This document shows, in pieces, positions 1 to 10,744 of a stretch of 64,000 bases of DNA (the stretch's first letter is position 1; every line of letters starts with the position of its first letter). The notes below the pieces were generated by a model. That model worked only from the letters and a program-made list of their open reading frames with translations, was not told the origin of the DNA and made no database searches. A program made the position numbers and the translations under genes. Source of the DNA: Triatoma infestans (taxonomy: Eukaryota; Arthropoda; Insecta; Hemiptera; Reduviidae); assembly GCA_011037195.1 (NCBI GenBank), contig JAAEAF010014945.1:24044-88043 (forward strand), read 5' to 3'.

Positions 1-1475
1 TGTTATATGCCTGATAATCAAGTCCGATTTGCTAGTTATAAGTTCATAATGAACCTAAATTGATTCAATTATCCATCCATTTTATCCATTTTGCATCAAT
101 GAGAAAAATATCATTTTAACTAAGAGTTTAACAGAAACGAGCCAAGTGTTATGTTTTATGATGTTATGACATAACTTATGGCAGACGCCATTTAAGGAAA
201 GATGTAAAGAAAAAGGATTTCAAAGTGTGGAAAGGGAAATGGGTCTAAATCAATAGAAATATGGATTTAGTTGATCTATGATGCAAGAAACTAGACCAGG
301 ATCATTAAAAGAACATCCTTACTCATCATATATGCCGCAACCAACAATTTTGGAAATTAGATCCCACTGCAATGCAAATGAAGAAACTTATCAACTGATT
401 GGCTAAAAAGTAAAAACAGATTCAATCGAGAATGACGGAATTTTTCGAACTCATTCCTTTCCTCAATTAATGCTTAACATTGATCTACATATTAAACAAT
501 CTAAATAGATCAATTGAGATACAAGAAATGGACTTAATGCTGCAATCTCCATAATATCATAGCATAATATATACTATGTAAATAGTATAATCTGAGTGCT
601 TGGTAAAATTCAGTTTAGGGTTGGTGTAAGGTTTTATAGCATAACAGTCTGAAATTTCACAGAATAAATATCAATCACCTTTTGAATTTTTTTTACGCTC
701 AAAACTCAACAATAAAGAATAGGTTAGCATAGGATGTTGTTTACACTTTTGAAAGATATAGCCGGATCACATTGCGAAATATAGTAAATTGTCTAGGCCA
801 GTTAAAATGATTTGATGATCGAAAATGAATTTAGATTTAATTAATCAAGCGTAAAATAAATTAAGTTAATTTAGAAATATTTGGATCAAAGAAATGTTTG
901 CCAAAACGCTGATCATCAAAATAGAAAGGCACAAAATGACGTTTATTAAGCATATTCGCAATATAACATTGTTTGGTCATGAAAAGGAATTGTTTATGCC
1001 TTGAACCTTTCTAGTAATAATTCATGTTTATGTGGGTAATTTCGTAATGGGTTTAGTTTAAAAATCTGAAACATTGAAGGTTCTTAATAACTGTTAGGCA
1101 GAGTGAGAAACAAGCGCATCTTATTTAAATGTTCGGCCACTCTTGACGGAAAATATTCTAAAGAAACAGATAATGATGGTCAATAGTCAAAATCAAAACA
1201 AACAAAACTCTAGGGATATTAATCGGGCTGATTAATAGAAGAGCTAACCACTGGAGATAACTGTGGTAGTTCGGTAATAAAAATTAAATGGTAAATAGAA
1301 ACTTCTAGCAAAACATTCAACGCTTTCAGGTCTTTGTTATTGCAAGTAAGGGGTAAATTATTTAGTAATCGCATTTTGTGTGGGCTTCCCATTTAACTTC
1401 CTAGTAAAGAAGTTATTGTATTGATTACAAATTTTATCTAAGAAATTGAAATAGTTCTTTACATTATGCTTGTAT
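1..1475. other. AT-rich intergenic DNA, nothing recognised
   Basis: No supported coding region, RNA gene or repeat copy seen. Composition is AT-rich with short homopolymer runs. Confidence 0.5.
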
Positions 1476-1487
1476 ATGTTCATACAT

Positions 1488-1624
1488 AGTTGTTGTGGTG
1501 GTTGGTTTCGCAGAGCAGGAAAGCATCAGAGACATTTTCCGTAGTAGCCTGCTTCATTTTGTGGCCATCCACAAATGACCACAGATGCCCAAAATTTCGT
1601 AGGCTACCATGGAAAATGTCTCTG
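1488..1624. mobile_element. Small inverted-arm element, hammerhead-type family, copy A
   Basis: A 137-bp insertion flanked by a perfect 12-bp direct duplication, ATGTTCATACAT, at 1476-1487 and 1625-1636. It starts with a ~37-nt one-sided stretch (GTTGTTGTGGTGGTTGG...) that precedes the inverted arms. The arms begin CAGAGACATTTTCCG and end GGAAAATGTCTCTG. The ribozyme core present in other copies is deleted here, so the two arms are joined almost directly. Same family as the copies at 26955, 29770, 50735, 52500, 54023 and 57025. A long target duplication plus a one-sided tail argues for retrotransposition rather than cut-and-paste; both are known traits of Penelope-like elements. The class assignment is inference. 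Confidence 0.7.
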
Positions 1625-1636
1625 ATGTTCATACAT

Positions 1637-3440
1637 GTCTTGCATCTAGGGAATTACTATAAATCTGTATCCAAAGCAACCTTATTGTGGCTTTCTTCAG
1701 CTTCCAGAAATTTACACGCAACTACCCTTTCAAGTTAGATGTGTGAATATTGGAGATAATGACAGCAAGATCCGTGAAGAAGTGGCAGGATCCAGGCAGT
1801 GAGGCCAAACTGATTTTTTTTTTTTTTTTTTAGGAACCGTGTCAGCATTTTTTTTTTCATTAAAAAACTTTGAAAATTACTAGTGGTCTTGTGACCTAAG
1901 AAATGTGATAGATGGTAGGATATGAAATCTTTATTGATTTGAATTTAACGATATCTAGATTCAAAATTTGGAAATTGTGAAACTATGTTCGCAAAAATCC
2001 CTTTCAGCAAATTTCGAAACTCTATTCATTTCTGTTAATGATGCAGCTGAAGCGCTCAGCTGGTGAGGTCGTATTTTCATAGTATCTGAAGAAAGTATAA
2101 AAATACTGATCATGAAAATATATTAATTCTTTTAGGGTAATTTTGAAATAAAATTTTATTTATTATAATGATTGTGAGAAGGAAAGTGAATTAGAGATAA
2201 TAAACTGAATGGATTTTAGAGAAATAGACTAGAATATATGCTGAACACTACAATGAAAAGAACTCACAAACTGCAAGGATTTTATGGTAAAATAGAAGTT
2301 AGGTAGCGAGAGAAATATAAAGAGGCAGACTGACTAAGTAATAAGAAGGTGAATAGGTTGCTGACTGGTTATAAACTGGTCGTAAACTGTCCTGAATTGT
2401 ACTGCTGTCGCTCTATTATTATGAATCGAATTGTCCCTTCCTAGTCTGGCCTAGGTGGGGAGTAACTAGATTTTGATTCATTTAATGTGTTTTTCCGCTG
2501 TTGAGATCGTATGAATCTGTAATGATTCGGATCCCATTATCAATCGCTATTTGGTTGTTCTCAGTAGTGACAACGTGCACCCCGTTTGGGCGTCTTTTTT
2601 TATATTATACATTGTTAAAAAATTACAATATATTAACATTTTTATTTAGGTATTAATATAATGATATGATTCGAAGTTCATATACATTTTAAAAATCTAA
2701 GAAAATTTGAATTTTTCAAAAAATGAATATACATGCAGAGAGCATTAAACATTTAAAAAAGTAGGTAAGAGAAATACTGATTAATAACAAAATAATTATA
2801 GCATTTTATAATACATGCGTTAAATAGGTCTCGTTTTTAGATATTAAATACTTTTAAAATTGAAAAGTTGGCATTCAAAACTTCACTAATTTTACAGAAA
2901 AAACAAATTGAATAATTATTAGATTTATTCACGAATACCAGTTTTCTTTTGTGAATCTAAATTTTGAAAATTCGTTTTAGTATGAATTTAGAGAAGTATT
3001 AATTTCCAAGACATTAAACTTTGTTAATTTCTTCAGTTATTAATCCTTTTTTTGTTTTTGTTTTACTCTTGTTTCTAATAAATCAGACTAAAATTTGATA
3101 ATACGTACTTTTCAGTTGCAAACTATGATAAATAATCAGAGTGGCCCAGTTTAAAAGCCGAAATAGTTAAAATATAAAAAAATGTCACTAGATTGCTGGA
3201 CCATCTTCTCTGACAACATAAATAATAAATAGGTAAACCAATATACTTCGGTTTAACAATCCTAATTAAAGAGCTTAATATGCATACTGCCATCTAAATG
3301 GGAACAGAGCAATATGTACGACCATATTTTGCATTTTTTGTTGATCCATGCTTTTCAGTGTGAAAGGACCATTCAAGTGTAAGTTGGAGATCGTTGTAAA
3401 AAAAAAATAAAAGGAAAAACAAATGTTTAGCAAAGAATAA
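1637..3440. other. AT-rich intergenic DNA, nothing recognised
   Basis: A poly-T run lies near 1814-1832. A slightly more GC-rich patch at about 2395-2590 resembles nothing I can name. No coding region supported. Confidence 0.45.
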
Positions 3441-3446
3441 TCGTGG

Positions 3447-3592
3447 TAGTGTGATTAAGCGCTGCAACAATTATTGGCGTCATAATCGGGAATCTACTTC
3501 TCAAGGAAATATTCGCGGAACCGGTTAGAAAATGCAGTCTATACGATCAAGATCCCAGATTCAAACGCTTTTTCTTTTTCTTTTTTTTTTTT
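3447..3592 (+). repeat. Possible degenerate tRNA-derived SINE
   Basis: A GC-richer patch holds a weak A-box-like stretch (GGTAGTGTGATTAAGCGCTG), then about 80 nt on a B-box-like ATTCAAACGC, followed by a T-rich run. Layout and spacing suit a tRNA-derived head, but both boxes are imperfect, no target duplication was found and no second copy was seen in the window. Tentative. Confidence 0.25.
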
Positions 3593-3599
3593 AATGAAC

Positions 3600-4615
3600 T
3601 AGAGAACTTGCGTTCTAGTTACCGGTCAAAAACCCAAGTAATGCAGTCCTTTTATCAAGTAGGAACTTATATATGCATAAATATAATTAATCAAGTAAAT
3701 AGGTAAGTGGCAGTAAAGTGATGAATTATTGTATTGCACATTTCCTCATAGCAGCGATGGATGACAAAGCAATTAACCTAAAGATCCTTTCTAGTTCCAC
3801 GTTGAATTTATTTCCTGTTAAGGGTGCATTGTTGCCATGCCAACAGAACTCAGTGCATGTTCATATACATTTTCTCACAATTTCCTTTCAAAATTACATT
3901 CAATGTGTAATCATGTGACTATCGCGTTTTACCAGTTTAGTATAAAAGTGAATTTAAGCTTTAGTAAGGTTAACTATGATAATAAGTATAAATATACCAC
4001 TTAGTATACATTGTGAATAATAAATCTTCTTACTATATAATACCATTCACCTAAGTAAAATTCCACTTTATCTGACAGTACTCTGACAATAGACAGGTGG
4101 TCTCTGCCCTGACTATGTCTCGCGCTGACCAGATGCCAAAAAACTAGAAATCCGCTACCAGTTTAAAACTGTATATAATTTATATGCTTGTTTTTTTATA
4201 TAAAAATGAATAAATAATAAAAATGTTACTCGTGTATAGGATTTATTAAGGTATTTCTTATTATGACCATGTAAAACACGTTATATCTAAATTATATATG
4301 CTTTAATTAATTTGTAAAACTTTATTATTTTAATTAATACAAATTCAAGGTACCTTTATTGTGAAAATATTCATCTACATTTTATTACACAACTTCTACG
4401 TGAAATTTTACGACAAACTCAGCATTTTATGAACATTATTTTATTGTCCACAAAAATTTGACATAAATAGTGGAAGCGAAATACATGTTGAAATGGAACT
4501 TAGATCGAAAGCATAGGTAATAAATATTCCTATTCATAGGAAAGAAATTCCCAAAGAAATGGTTGAAATGCATGGATATTCTAAATATAACACGTTTTAA
4601 AAAAAAATCAATATT
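3600..4615. other. AT-rich intergenic DNA, nothing recognised
   Basis: No supported gene or repeat. Open frames here are short and have no recognisable motif. Confidence 0.45.
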
Positions 4616-4619
4616 TTAT

Positions 4620-5046
4620 GCACTAAAAATTGCCTTCCTCTCTGTACAAAAAGCAGCAATATCAATGGACCTGATTATAAACGATGAAAAAACGAAGTAT
4701 ATGTACGTTGGGGGAGGCACGAGCCCACCGGGAGAGAATTAGCAAATCGGCTCCTATGTCTTTCAGAGAGTTAATGAATTTAATTACCTTCGCTCCCAAG
4801 TTAATTCCACTAATAGTATCTCGCAGGAGATCACTAAAAGAAACACAGCCGCTAATATATGTTACATTGGTCTAATGAAATTAATGAAGAGTAGCCTGAT
4901 GTCCAGGCAAACCAAAATTAGGCTATACAAAACGCTCATCCATACAGTTCTAACGTATGTTTCTCAAAACCTGGATCATTCTAAGATAGATGAAAAGAAC
5001 CTCCTTGTTTTCGAAAGAAAACGTCTCAGAAAAATCTTTAGTCCAG
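4620..5046 (+). pseudogene. RTE-like LINE, RT C-terminal region, first half
   Basis: Frame-shifted remnant of a non-LTR retrotransposon downstream of the reverse transcriptase catalytic site. Recognisable pieces are NDEKTKYMYV, SLMSRQTKIRLYKTLI and NLLVFERKRLRKIF, which match the layout of the related copies at 6430-7548 (minus) and 57996-58757 (plus). It is cut at 5046 by an LTR-A insertion and resumes at 5489. Removing that insertion and one copy of its 4-bp duplication restores the continuous motif IFSPVKEG across the junction. Several stops and frameshifts make it inactive. RTE-like is the best guess from the RT-to-C-terminus layout; the clade is not proven. Confidence 0.7.
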
Positions 5047-5488
5047 TGTAATAGGATCTGAAGAGAGGGATCCTAAGCAGAGAGAGAGAGAGAGGGCAGG
5101 ATCTTTCTTTAGTTTAGGCCAGACTACAGTGGGAGAAACTGTTTAAATACAGCTGTGCCAGCCATAGGGCGGAGTCTACCGACAGTCTTGCAGCAGAGTT
5201 CATACAGCAGTTCCAAAGCGTCATCAACCTTTCACTTAACCTCTCAATACCATTTTATATATTTTAGTGTAAAGTCCAGGCAGTTTGTGCTACTTTTCTA
5301 TTATACAGTGATCAGCTTTACTTCTAGTTTATTTATCTAACTAATCCAACTTCTCTCTTTTTCAAACCTATTATATTGGTGGCAGCGTTTTCGAATCCCG
5401 CGTTTCATCCAGCTTCAGCATTTTCAAACCGAGCTCAAAAAAAAAAAAATGTAAGTCTTCATTTTTTTTTCAATTTTAACCTATTATA
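5047..5488 (+). mobile_element. LTR-A retrotransposon remnant inserted in the LINE
   Basis: Inserted in the RTE-like LINE with 4-bp duplication CCAG (5043-5046 and 5489-5492). The LTR runs 5047-5375: it begins TGTAATAGGATC, has a TATA-like TTTAAATACAG, and ends ACCTATTATA. The next bases, TTGGTGGCAGCG at 5376-5387, sit where a primer-binding site is expected, followed by TTTTCGAATCCCGCG shared with 26478 onward. A splice-donor-like GTAAGT lies at 5451-5456. The internal region is nearly all deleted, and the element ends at 5488 with what looks like the last bases of the 3' LTR (AACCTATTATA). This copy defines both LTR ends for the family. Confidence 0.75.
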
Positions 5489-5848
5489 CCAGTAAAAGAA
5501 GGTAATTTATGGAGAAGAAGAAAGAATTGGGAGTTGTATGAATTATATGGAGAAGCAGATTATAGTGAAGAAGATTAGGCTAGAGAGATAGAGCTGGGCG
5601 GGTTACGTAGTTAGAATGGAGCAAGATGAAGTGCCAAGGAAAATTCTGGCAGCAGATGTGGGCACATCAAGAAATGTCGGCAGAACGAAGCTTAAATGGC
5701 TGGATAGTGTTACCAACGATGCGAGAAATCTCCCCTGGGTACTCGCAACTGGAAAGCCGGTGCGACAACAGAGACATATAGAGGAGTAGACTCCTAGAGG
5801 AGGCCAAGACCCACGAAGGGTTGTAGCGCCATGGAGATAGATAGATAA
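5489..5848 (+). pseudogene. RTE-like LINE, second half and (GATA)n 3' end
   Basis: Continuation of the LINE broken at 5047. Readable pieces are KEGNLWRRRKNWELYELYGEAD, given here only as its position (5492-5560), then a degenerate arginine- and glycine-rich end corresponding to the GRPKLRW region of the other copies. The 3' end is GGAGATAGATAGATAAAG, a short GATA repeat instead of poly-A. The minus-strand copy at 6430 ends the same way, so the tail is a family trait. Short simple-repeat tails are known for RTE-type LINEs. Confidence 0.65.
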
Positions 5849-6429
5849 AGAACATCAATAAAAAAAAAATAATAAAGAAATTAATGAAAACATTCAGCAA
5901 ATCGGCACTTTATTTGAAATGCTGCTTGGGCTAGTTGATAAAGGCACTTTCATCAAGGGACTAAAACGCAGTTTAGGTGAATTCTCCGTGGGAAGATTTA
6001 AGTAAAAGTGGTAAACTATTATTCCTGGTAATGTCAGAACTATAGTACGGCAACTTAGTTGTAAAACCGTGGGCGAGGTTAAATGATGTCAAAGCTGCTA
6101 GTAGAAAATGAGCGGTGCCTAACAGCCTTTTAGATGGCTCAACTAAGTGGCCGAACTATACATGGTTAATTGAAACTGTAGCGTGGCAAAAAAAAATAGA
6201 AAATGGATTTATATTCAATTTGATCCTCTTAAGATTGTATGGAAATTGTATATAGCTTTTGAATTGGCTAACAAACCTACACCATCATGGAACCCCAAGT
6301 TCTATTATGTTAAATATAAATCATATTTGAATTGATTAAATAAAAATGTAAGGATTGGGAAAATTTTCATTGGATTTGTTTGGTTTTGGAAGCATAAGGA
6401 GCAATCTCAATGCGCCTGCTTTCTAGAAC
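5849..6429. other. AT-rich DNA between two LINE ends
   Basis: Nothing recognised. The two neighbouring RTE-like copies (4620-5848 plus, 6430-7548 minus) point their 3' ends towards each other across this spacer. Confidence 0.45.
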
Positions 6430-7548
6430 ATCTATCTATCTATCTCCGTGGCTCAACAACCCTATAGTGGGTCCTGGCCTCCTCTAGTAATTTGTGATAT
6501 TCGTCGCGGTTTTGTGCTGCCGCTCTCCAATTAGAAACCTCCAGTAGGCTTCTTGCATCGTTGGCTACTCCATCTTGCCATCTTAGTTTGGGTCTACCAA
6601 CCTTCCTGACCCATCTCTCCGTTCAATAGTCTTGGGATGGGGTCTCTCTCCCATTCGAGCTACATGTCCTGCCCAGCTAAGCCGACTAAGTTTTATTATC
6701 CGCCCAACTTCTGCTTCCCCAAACAGCTCATATACCTCCTGATTCTTTCTTATCCTCCATCTGCCTTCCTCCCTTACCGTTCCAAGGATTCTTCTCAGAA
6801 TTTTCCTTTCGAAGACAAGAAGGTTACGCTCACTTGCTTTTGGGAGGGTCCATGTTTGGTATGCGTACGTGAGGACTGGGCGGATTAGTGTTTTGTACAG
6901 CCTGAACTTCGACTTTCTTGATACTAGGCTGCTTTTAAAAAATTTTAGGCTACTTTCTCCCACGGGAGCTCCACCACTCCTAACATACATATATTTCGTT
7001 TTTTGTTCATTTACCTCTAGGCCCATAGCGGATGCGGCGTTTTTCAGGGCAAGGAAGGCGTCCTTTATTGCAGGGAGAGACCTTGCAATGATATCCAGGT
7101 CATCCGCGTAGGCCAGCAATTGAACGGTTTTGTTGCAGATAGTACCCATGGTCTGAATTTGGGAATCTCTTATAACTTTTTCTAGAGCAAGGATGAAAAG
7201 GAGACATGCGAGGGCATCTCCTTGTCTAAGTCCTTTACTCGTTCCAAACTCAGGGGACACATCTGACTGCACCTGTACCATGCAAGAAACTGCTGACATT
7301 GTCATTTTAACCATCCTGACAAGCTTAGATGGTATGCCCATTTCCTCCATAGCTTGGTACAGTTTTGGGCGGAGAACACTGTCGTATGCACTCTTAAAGT
7401 CGATGAATAGGTGGTGCGTAGGGACTTTGTATTCAAGCCCTTTTTCCATAATAATACGGAGAGAGAATATCTGATCCTCTAGAACATCAGTATCTCTATT
7501 AATCTCCCAACAATAATTGTAACGGCAGTTCTGATTAAAGACTAACAT
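6430..7548 (-). pseudogene. RTE-like LINE reverse transcriptase, 5'-truncated
   Basis: Best-preserved LINE coding stretch in the window, about 320 residues open. Domains in order: DQIFSLRIIMEK, THHLFIDFKSAYDSV (RT motif A, Asp present), GLRQGDALACLLFILALE (motif B), LLAYADDLDII (motif C, both Asp present, near 7099-7111), KTKYMYV, then RLYKTLIRPVLTY, FERKILRRI and LSRLSWAGHVARM. A deletion between the KTKYMYV and RLYKTLI blocks removes the segment present at 58060-58250. A 1-nt frameshift near 6597 separates the last C-terminal segment, which reads on as GRPKLRWQDGV and ends before GGAGATAGATAGATAGATG. The 5' end (endonuclease and early RT) is missing. Both catalytic motifs survive, but the copy is truncated and broken. 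Confidence 0.85.
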
Positions 7549-7799
7549 GGATTCCTAGAAACCCCAAGAAATCAATTTTCCGGGAAAATATTACAAATCA
7601 AAGTGATGGACTTATTTATGTGCTGTTCGTATTTTTCTAACTTTAAGAAAATCCAGCGTTATAGCCATTTTTGAGAAATTCCCGTTAAACTTAGAAACAT
7701 AACCGATAAGATTGCATTTTTCCATTCAAGCTTTGTATTCCAACAATATAATATTACATTTAAATTTTACATTATTTTATTTTTTTTACATAATTTTAA

Positions 7800-8011
7800 A
7801 TTTCACATAATAGAACTAAACAGACGCTTTCAACAACTTATAAACGACTATTGAACAACAGATCAGAACTCACTCTAGACAACAAAAGACTAATTTATAC
7901 GTCTATTTTAAAGCTATCTGGGCGTATGGGATAGAACTATGGGGTTCAATCAAACGCTCAAATTTCCAAAAACTCTAATCCCTAGAATCCAGAATTCCCC
8001 GTAACATTATA
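7800..8011 (+). pseudogene. Jockey-like LINE, region after RT, first part
   Basis: With a 1-nt frameshift this reads LLNNRSELTLDNKRLIYTSI then AIWAYGIELWGSIKRSNFQK, the block after the RT domain of Jockey-type LINEs. It is interrupted at 8011/8012 by a composite SINE and resumes at 8388. Poly-A and C-terminal motif are in the second part. Confidence 0.75.
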
Positions 8012-8387
8012 GATTGTAGATTGTTGTAGGGGTTACTGTACTGCGACCTAAAAGATCTATTGTGCCACCCCCCAGAGCCTTCTCCAATGCAGTGTTCTCT
8101 AGCTACAGACAACACTGCCCATCACCGGACAGTGAGTTCTAGAGGCTCTTAAGAAGAGAAAATCTAAGAGCAGCATGCTGGATACGAACCCGGGACCTCC
8201 AGGTTACTAGTCCGACGCGCACCGATGAGGTAATCCCTTTGTGTTTGTCCTTATCTGTAGAGTATACGAAGTTTAAATGTATTGTGTACTGTTCTGACGT
8301 AGTGCAATGGAGTACTGAGCTGTGGTAACCCGTGGGATCGCTACTCCCCAAATAACTGCATGCAACAGATACCCCTTGCGGCCTCTT
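8012..8387 (-). mobile_element. Composite SINE-1, full-length, with target duplication
   Basis: A 376-bp insertion in the Jockey-like LINE, flanked by CGTAACATTATA (8000-8011) and CGTAACATTGTA (8388-8399), an 11/12 duplication. On the minus strand it has a ~145-bp 5' module (starting GGCCGCAAGGGGT, with GGGGAGTAGCGATCCCACGG), then a tRNA-like head (GGGATTACCTCATCGG, B box GGGTTCGTATCC), a body with TTCTCTTCTTAAGAGCC, and a tail ending in ACAATCTACAATC. The duplication abuts the outer ends, so the 5' module belongs to the mobile unit. The copy at 41652-42119 has the same order. The tRNA source is not identified. Confidence 0.75.
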
Positions 8388-8692
8388 CGTAACATTGTAA
8401 ACGCTCCTTTTTATGTCTCCAACCGAACCATACACACTGATCTTAAAATACCGTTCATTGCTCAAGTCGCCCAAACCCTTTACAGGAAATTCCACATTAA
8501 ACTACAGACTCATAAAAATTCTTTATTTCAACACCTATCTTCTCGAACATTTCATAATAACCCTCTTAGACGTCTTAAAAGACAGTGGCGTCGTGATCTC
8601 CTCTCAAATGAAGAAAGTGTATAGTATTTTTGTGTAGTTTTGGAGTGTTATCACGGGCTGATCGTACCATAAATAAGGATTAAAAAAAAAAA
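8388..8692 (+). pseudogene. Jockey-like LINE C-terminus and poly-A tail
   Basis: Second part of the LINE split by the SINE. It reads NAPFYVSNRTIHTDLKIPFI, later RRLKRQWRRDLLSNEE then a stop: the characteristic last segment of Jockey-type ORF2. A 3' untranslated stretch ends in an A run at 8679-8692. Similar ends occur at 33424, 58760 (minus) and 62885. Confidence 0.8.
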
Positions 8693-9712
8693 AATTATAG
8701 TAGAACCATAGAACCAGTAGAACCGTATATTGTACCTAATGACACATTACAGGAAAGCCTAGCATGCATAGAAATCCCATAAGTTTTCAAAGAAAATCGA
8801 TAGAATCTTTTGCGAACAAAATGCCAATCAAAAATATCAATACACTTCAAAAAAGAACACTTCCAAATTTTAACAGAACTTAACTGAAAAACGTCTGTAG
8901 GGGTTTTTTGATCATATTTTATTGTTCTAAAATATGTAATTCGGTAGAAAATTCTATTTCAATTTAATTTCAAATTTGGCATTATCGCAATACTTCCTAC
9001 TTACAGTAGATAGACAAAATTTAAAAATACATTAAAATTAAGTTACGAATGGATAAATTCCAATGTAAACTTAATAATTTATAATATCCTGTTACATTCT
9101 GCACATTTACAATTTTTCATAGTGACTGTAATAATAATGACTATTAATGTAATGTATTTAAAATTGTATGAAGGTGCAGGGAGAATATACAGTCACATTT
9201 ATCTTCACAAGGGATGCATCTTTCTCTAACTTTAACACATTATACATTAAAACTATACTTAATCCAAAATAGTTAAATTTATATAGAAAGATTTTTAAAT
9301 AAAAAAAAAAATGAGTGGGGGTTTCACTAATAGACTATTTTATTTCTGAATCTCTCTACCAACACAAAATCTTTTAAATGTCATTTTAAAACGTCAATGA
9401 TTTATATGAAAATCGTTTATAAAAGAAAACAAACATTTAGCTATATTAATGTTCTATTTCCTGCACTATTTCACCAGATGATGAACACTTGTCGGAAGGA
9501 CATTTATTACTACTTATGATAAAAAAAAAAAAATGTTTCTTAGGTGGGTTGTTTCTGATCTGAAGTTTTTTTGCGTGAGAATCGCAGGGTGTTTATAATA
9601 CTTTTTGAAAAAAATCTGGTATGATCCACTCACTCGCAAGACTTTCCCCTACTCCTGTTAGTATAATTACCGTGCTGTCCCATTGACAATTTGTAATTTT
9701 TTATTTTTTTTA
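8693..9712. other. AT-rich intergenic DNA, nothing recognised
   Basis: Several A and T homopolymer runs (for example 9300-9312 and 9521-9533). No gene or repeat identified. Confidence 0.45.
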
Positions 9713-9745
9713 ATTTAAGGCGGGTCAACATCTATGGTCATCTTT
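9713..9745 (-). repeat. SINE-2 3'-end fragment
   Basis: AATTTAAGGCGGGTCAACAT and ATGGTCATC match the 3' end of the SINE-2 family (copies at 11587, 19681, 21471, 52073). Only the last ~30 bp is present. Confidence 0.5.
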
Positions 9746-9865
9746 TTTTTTAACCCACTAGAGCGCAGTACCTGAGCTCGCGCTCGTCTCTGCCCATAAC
9801 CAGTACAACCAATATATAATTCTACCAAATCCATAGACGCGTGGACTACTGCGTAAAAGATCAAA

Positions 9866-10600
9866 TCTATATATATAAAAATTCAGCATCCGTATGTTTG
9901 TGGCCGCAAAACTCGAAAAATAGTCGATGGTTGGACTTGAAATTTTTACACAACGTTGCATTTCTTTATAAGAGTGTTTATATATACTTTTTACTCCGAA
10001 GTTCCCACGGAACCGGGAAATTCCGAGCTAAAATCCGTTCAAACAGCCATATTGTGTTAGCACTTGCTTCTTCAGATATTGTTGCTACGTTGATGGAAGG
10101 AGGTAGAACAGCGCATTCAGCTCTTAAACTGTCATGACTTAAACATGCACTTCACCGAAAATCCAACATGTAACATTTCTAAAACATCAGGAATGGGAAA
10201 GGTTCTTCGGGCAAAATCATTGTATGGGATGAGTGTACAATGGCTTATAAGAAGTCATTGGAACATTAGACCATACATTGAAAGATTTGCGAAATAATCA
10301 GGTTCCATTTGGTGACATGTGTTATTAGCCGGTGACTTCAGGCAAACGCTTCCAGTGATACCTCACTCAACAACAGCTGATGAATTGCATGCCTGCTTGA
10401 AATATTCAACTCTTGGAGCACAGTAAACAAAATTTATTTAACAACGAATATAAGAGTTCAACTTCAGAACAATCCAAGAGCTGCCAAATTTTCAAGACAA
10501 TACTCGAACTCGATAATGGCACTGCTCTACAAATCCGAAAACGGGAAAAAATCACCTTCTCGTCTAATTTCGCAACATTGTACATTCAAAAGAAGAACTA
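9866..10600 (+). pseudogene. Helitron remnant: 5' end joined to helicase fragment
   Basis: At 9866 the sequence TCTATATATATAAAAATTCA follows an A, matching the 5'-TC terminus style of animal Helitrons. From about 10029 it reads a PIF1-type helicase in broken frames: SHIVLALASSDIVATLMEGG and RTAHSALKLS, then IIVWDECTMAYKK (DEAD-like Walker B region), then LLAGDFRQTLPVIPHSTTAD, a signature of Helitron/PIF1 helicases. The Rep domain and most of the protein are missing, so this is an internally deleted, inactive copy. No 3' hairpin/CTRR end was located. Confidence 0.75.
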
Positions 10601-10744
10601 GTAGATTGAGCCACAGCGAAGCGTACAATATTTACAATATTTAAAATTTCCTAAATTATTTAAAAGCACAACGCCAGTTCCCCTGTACTCCATATTCCAG
10701 GGGAACCTCAATTAAACTAACCTTATACTAATAGTATTATACGA

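Noticed and set aside
8139..8495. 118-residue minus-strand frame
   Set aside because: It spans the SINE and the LINE it interrupts in antisense; it is not a gene.
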